A stretch of DNA of 64,000 nucleotides from Roseococcus sp. SDR (GTDB lineage Bacteria > Pseudomonadota > Alphaproteobacteria > Acetobacterales > Acetobacteraceae). Where the stretch lies: contig NZ_JAHRCU010000006.1 in NCBI RefSeq assembly GCF_019083995.1, positions 62,001 to 126,000 of the forward strand, in the 5' to 3' direction. Position numbers and translations under genes: made by a program. Below are positions 60,690 to 64,000 of this stretch, piece by piece (position 1 is the stretch's first letter; the number at the start of each line of letters is the position of its first letter). The notes beneath the pieces are model-generated. The model searched no databases, had not been told where the DNA came from, and saw nothing but the letters and a program-made list of their open reading frames with translations.

Positions 60690-61117
60690 CGGGAAGGCGA
60701 ACGGGCCGCTCCGCCCGCCGGCGGTCGTATACCGGCTTCCGGCCCTGCGCACATGCTGCGCGCGAAGCGCGCGCGAAAGTCTGAGACTCGCCGTGATACT
60801 GTGAGACACCCGCCTATTTTCAGCGGCTTGGAACACGCGAGAGTCTCACCACAGGCCCCTCCAGTCTCACGCTGCCCCCTGCCAGGCGAGACCGCCCCGC
60901 CCCTCGAACTCGAACGACCGATGGGTCGCAACTAACCTCCTCCTCGCCCGACCTCGCTGGCCTATCGCGGCCTTTGATGAAGCTGGGCACACTGACCTCC
61001 CGCTGGAACTTTCGGGGCGGATGCTCCATCCAGCTGTTCGGCAATTTCCCCCGGACATTCGGCTTTGCGACCGTAACCGTTACCGGGCTTGTTCACAGCG
61101 TAGCCAGGAGACCAAAG
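60690..61117. other. Gene-free region after hsdR with repeated AGTCTCA motifs
   Basis: About 430 nt with no supported gene. It contains palindrome AGTCTGAGACT (60778-60788), GTGAGAC (60801-60807), GAGTCTCAC (60841-60849) and AGTCTCAC (60863-60870). These are four sites sharing GTCTCA/TGAGAC and could be operators for the downstream gene. GCGCGC-rich palindromes lie just before them. Confidence 0.4.
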
Positions 61118-61558
61118 GTGGCACGAGGACGACGAAGAGGAGCGAAGGGTGACTGGCTCTTTGGGCCGCCCCGCGTCCAGTTGTGGCGCCCGCGCCTGCC
61201 GGTAACCTTCCTCGATAAGAAGTGGCTGGCGAAGCCGGCAAACCCCCAGGGTGCCTCTCACAAGGGCATCCCCTGGGGTGGGTTTTGCCGTGACTGCCCC
61301 CACTACGGCCAGGTGCAGCACGATAACTGGATGCGGCGCGGCTACTGCCGCCTCCTGAACCTCGGCGAGTGGCACGGGCCAAGCATGGGGCTTCTATCGG
61401 ATGGCTTGAAGCGATGCTGGATTCGGGAGGCCGACGGTCCCGAGAAGGTGAGGCGACCGCGTTTTGCCGAACGCGAGCGGGCACACGTCCGGTATGGTGG
61501 CGAAGGGGTCTGGGCGCGGGGCTTACGGCAGGGAGCGCGCCACCTGCGCCTCCCATAG
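61118..61558 (+). CDS. Cys-rich protein of unknown function
   Basis: 146 aa from GTG 61118, chosen because AGGAG lies 8 nt upstream. Very basic N-terminus (VARGRRRGAKGDWLFG), then GIPWGGFCRDCPHYGQVQ, RRGYCRLLNLGEW and KRCWIRE: a C-x2-C...C...C pattern that could bind zinc or an Fe-S cluster. The C-terminal ~35 residues are Arg-rich and less convincing. No family recognised. It is the last gene before core-type genes resume and may be element cargo. Confidence 0.5.
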   Translation: MARGRRRGAKGDWLFGPPRVQLWRPRLPVTFLDKKWLAKPANPQGASHKGIPWGGFCRDCPHYGQVQHDNWMRRGYCRLLNLGEWHGPSMGLLSDGLKRCWIREADGPEKVRRPRFAERERAHVRYGGEGVWARGLRQGARHLRLP

Positions 61559-61797
61559 GAAAACAACACTCAGACCGGCAGCCTGGCCAACGCCTCGTTA
61601 CCATCGATGTTGGTTAGGCGGAGGTCCAGCAACACACATGCGGGGGGGCGCGCAGCGGGTAGGCGCTGGCTCTCGCGCGCGGTCTCGGCCCACAGCTGCG
61701 CATAGCCCAGCGTCTCCAGCGCAGGGCCGAAGAGGGCAGGCGACGGCGATCACCGCGGTGGCTGCTTCGCGGCACCATCACCAATCCGCCTCGTAGC
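61559..61797. other. Junction between accessory region and core genes
   Basis: About 240 nt without a supported gene, probably the right edge of the accessory region. No direct repeat of the tRNA-Ala core or other att signature was found here. Confidence 0.35.
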
Positions 61798-63528
61798 TCA
61801 GAATGTCCAGAACAACTGCGCCTGGAGCGTGGTCCAGTTGGTGGCTCCCCCGCCCGCGGCGCGTATCGCGTCGCCGGGCTGGGCGAGGCCGGCGACGCCG
61901 AGGAAGTAGAGCTTTTCGTTGAGCGGCATGCGCAGCACCGCCTGCCATTCCTGCCCGAGATCGCGTGAGCTGAGCTGCGCGAGGCGCGGATTTGCGCCGA
62001 GGTTGTTCAGCTCCATCGCGCGGTTCAGATACCAGTCGAGCGTGAGGTTTGTGCCCTCGCGCGGGCTGACATTGAGCCGGACCCGGTGCACCGCGCGGTT
62101 AGACTGAGTCAGCAGCTTGCCCATGGTGATGCCCTGGAGCCATTCGTCGAGGCCGCCGGAATAGAGCGTGTCGAAACGCTCGTAGCGCGTGGTGCCGGGA
62201 TTGTCGCCGCTGAAGGCGGCGTAGCGGTAGGACAGGCTCGGTTGCCAGGGCAGGTCGCGCGCCAGGAACCCCACCTGCCCATAGCCACCCCAGGCCGACA
62301 TCGGGAAATTCGTGTTGGACTGATGCGCCAGCGCGCCCTCGACCCAGAGTCCCGGCAGCACCGCCGGGTCCGCCCACCGGCCGCGCGCGGCGAGCGTCAC
62401 CAGCCCCTCGCGCCCGCCAGGGGAGAGGCCGTTCGGCACCGCATAGCCGGTGTTGGATTGCGGCACGTAGATGATGTTTGCCGCCGCATGGCTGTGCGCG
62501 TCGAAGTTCCAGCGCAGGCTGCCGCCCAGCATCTGCGTGCGGGAGAGGATGTCCTCCGTCCGGTTGGGCTCCAGCCAGAAGCCATGGAACACCCAGTTGC
62601 CGGCGCGGGCCGTCACCAGCCCTGCGAGGTCGGCCGCGGTGCGGGGCGAGAGATAGACGCCGGGCAGCCAGCCCGCATTCAGCCGCTGCGTGAAACGCGC
62701 GATGAGGAAGCCGTCCTCCAGCGTGAAGGGCTGCTTGCCGAAGGAGGCGTTCACGCGCAGGTCGTTCTCGGTGGGCGCGTAGATCACGCCGGCATAGGCG
62801 CGGTTGAGTTCGTTGGTGGACCGGGTGTCATCGCGGAAGATGTCGCGCCCGGCGGTAATGGCGCCAAGGCCGCTGACGGCGCCGTAGAGGTAGAAGGAGC
62901 TGTCCCGCAGCTGCGCCGCGCCGCCGATGCCGTATTCCGCATAAGCCTCGCCCCAGCCCGTCCGCGCGCCCGTGCCCGCGCCCAGGGGCGGGTTCAGCAC
63001 GAGCGGGCTGCCGCGCGTGAAGACCGCCGGCCGGCCGAACCAGGGGCTGCCATCGCTGAAGGCGCCCAGGCCGCCATTGGCGATGAAGGTGACGAGGCTG
63101 CGCTCATCCCGCCAGATGGTCGGGAAGGCGCGGATGCCTTGCGCGGCGAGGATGCCGGACGGCCCGGCCGCACCGGGGGCGAGGCGCAGGACGATGGTCA
63201 GGCTGCGTCCGCCGCCTTCGACGCGATAGGTGGCGCCGCCCTGGCCCGGCAGCGCGCGCACCCGGCCCAGCGCCGCCTCGGCCAGGATCGCCTCGAACCC
63301 GGCGCCGGGTGCCAAGCCGAAGGCGCGGCGCGCGGCGGCCTCGGTCGCGGCCGCCACGGGCGCACCATCGGCACCTTCGACCCGCACGGCCGCGATGGTC
63401 GAGCCCTCCGCCAGCGCCGGCAGGTCCGCCGTGCCGGGGCCGCCCAGGCCCGTGGCATTGCCCCCCATCTGCGCCCGCGCGGGCGTGGCCAGTGCCAGCA
63501 GCGCGAGGAGGAGAAGCGCCCGCCTCAA
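61798..63528 (-). CDS. Outer-membrane beta-barrel protein, function unknown
   Basis: 576 aa. Signal peptide MRRALLLLALLALATPARA, an N-terminal soluble region (about 30-130) resembling a small alpha/beta domain (TIAAVRVEGADGAPV, YRVEGGGRSLTIVLRLAPG), then many amphipathic strands with alternating aromatic residues. It ends with terminal Phe (LQAQLFWTF), the BAM recognition signature. The barrel part reminds me of alginate-export/OprD-like porins, but I cannot assign it. Its ATG overlaps the stop of the SDR gene, so the pair is cotranscribed. Confidence 0.75.
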   Translation of the reverse strand: MRRALLLLALLALATPARAQMGGNATGLGGPGTADLPALAEGSTIAAVRVEGADGAPVAAATEAAARRAFGLAPGAGFEAILAEAALGRVRALPGQGGATYRVEGGGRSLTIVLRLAPGAAGPSGILAAQGIRAFPTIWRDERSLVTFIANGGLGAFSDGSPWFGRPAVFTRGSPLVLNPPLGAGTGARTGWGEAYAEYGIGGAAQLRDSSFYLYGAVSGLGAITAGRDIFRDDTRSTNELNRAYAGVIYAPTENDLRVNASFGKQPFTLEDGFLIARFTQRLNAGWLPGVYLSPRTAADLAGLVTARAGNWVFHGFWLEPNRTEDILSRTQMLGGSLRWNFDAHSHAAANIIYVPQSNTGYAVPNGLSPGGREGLVTLAARGRWADPAVLPGLWVEGALAHQSNTNFPMSAWGGYGQVGFLARDLPWQPSLSYRYAAFSGDNPGTTRYERFDTLYSGGLDEWLQGITMGKLLTQSNRAVHRVRLNVSPREGTNLTLDWYLNRAMELNNLGANPRLAQLSSRDLGQEWQAVLRMPLNEKLYFLGVAGLAQPGDAIRAAGGGATNWTTLQAQLFWTF

Positions 63529-64000
63529 TGCCCGAAGAGGCGCACCACGCTGCCGCCGCCATGCACGTTGATGGTCTGCCCGCTGATCCAGCCGCCGGCG
63601 GGCGAGGCGAGCCAGAGCATGGCGTTCGCCACATCCTCGGGCGTGCCCGGGCGGCCGGTCAGCGTGTCGGGGTGCATCATGCGCTCCTGCGTCGCGGCAT
63701 CGATGCCGGCCGAGGCATAGCCCGCGGTGATGACGGTGCCGATCAACACGGAATTCACGCGCACCTTCTTGGCCAGCGCATGCGCCAGGCTCACCATCAT
63801 CTGGTTCAGCGCCGCCTTGGCCGTGGCATAGGCCAGGATGTCATAGGCCGGCACGGCGGAGGAGAAGCTGCCGGAATTGATCACCGCCGGGTTCTTCGCC
63901 TGCAACAAATGCGGCACGCAGGCGGCTGTCATCCGATAGGCGCTGATGGTGTTCAGCTTGTAGCTGTCCAGCATCTGCGCCTCGGTCACCGCCAGCGGGT
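63525..64000 (-). CDS. SDR-family oxidoreductase, truncated by window edge
   Basis: C-terminal ~158 residues of a short-chain dehydrogenase; the N-terminal Rossmann part lies beyond 64,000. Catalytic Ser in INSGSFSS and the YxxxK pair in AYATAKAALNQM are visible, followed by VNSVLIGTV and the C-terminal ASPAGGWISGQTINVHGGG. NAD(P)-dependent, substrate unknown. Its stop overlaps the beta-barrel gene start (ATGA). Confidence 0.9.
   Translation of the reverse strand, partial: PLAVTEAQMLDSYKLNTISAYRMTAACVPHLLQAKNPAVINSGSFSSAVPAYDILAYATAKAALNQMMVSLAHALAKKVRVNSVLIGTVITAGYASAGIDAATQERMMHPDTLTGRPGTPEDVANAMLWLASPAGGWISGQTINVHGGGSVVRLFGH

Noticed and set aside
58266-60836. An 856-codon minus-strand open frame opposite hsdR
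   Set aside because: Low-complexity His/Arg-rich translation antisense to an intact HsdR; an artefact of GC-rich codon bias.
61559-61797. Second right-hand attachment site for the whole 27-61.8 kb accessory region
   Set aside because: No copy of the 15-bp tRNA-Ala core is present; the only matching repeat is at 49022-49036.

Overview
The window is very GC-rich bacterial DNA, mostly tightly packed genes with frequent ATGA/GTGA stop-start overlaps. The gene families (orphan Bug/TctC binding protein, Bradyrhizobium-type D-tartrate dehydratase, YbfB-type MFS, alphaproteobacterial housekeeping operons) suggest an alphaproteobacterium, plausibly Acetobacteraceae (Roseomonas-like). This is inference from gene content; no rRNA or marker phylogeny is available.

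Region 1 (1-15,000) is core or metabolic. It holds a 2-hydroxyacid dehydrogenase, a split two-subunit ThDP decarboxylase of sulfopyruvate/phosphonopyruvate decarboxylase type facing a divergent eutBC pair, a TctC-type binding protein with arfB, then a BKACE enzyme, crotonase, type III CoA-transferase and tarD. After these come a DegP-like lipoprotein protease with a two-component system, a small exported protein and an MFS exporter. Two clusters of back-to-back hairpins lie between genes. Region 2 (15,000-27,100) holds a type I secretion ABC/HlyD pair; a sulfur-trafficking operon (cysteine desulfurase, 2Fe-2S ferredoxin, TenA, MnmA); cytochrome b561; and a yggT-folD-small membrane protein-EamA-coaBC-dut operon.

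Region 3 (27,109-49,036) is a genomic island in a tRNA-Ala(CGC) gene, bounded by a 15-bp direct repeat of the tRNA 3' end. Its backbone (tyrosine integrase, AlpA-like HTH protein, zinc-ribbon protein, primase/DUF3987 protein, Sf6-like small terminase, and no capsid, portal or large terminase) looks like a phage satellite of PICI type. Its cargo is two candidate anti-phage systems. One is a four-gene operon of DUF499 ATPase, DUF3780, DUF1156 DNA methylase and PLD/SNF2 helicase, matching the putative helicase-methylase-ATPase (Hma) arrangement. The other is a divergently transcribed STAND NTPase with an N-terminal nuclease-like domain. A large inverted repeat downstream of the replication gene is a candidate satellite origin.

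Region 4 (49,037-52,442) is a second, integrase-less replication module. Its replication gene contains five internal iterons, as in the lambda O gene, and its HTH protein is similar to that of the island, so it may be the remnant of a second satellite or prophage. Region 5 (53,060-61,560) is a type I restriction-modification operon (hsdM-hsdS-rhuM-hsdR, all overlapping), preceded by an HD hydrolase and followed by an orphan Cys-rich protein. The window closes with an outer-membrane beta-barrel protein and a truncated SDR oxidoreductase.

All functional calls are from reading the sequence and recalled family knowledge; no database search was run.
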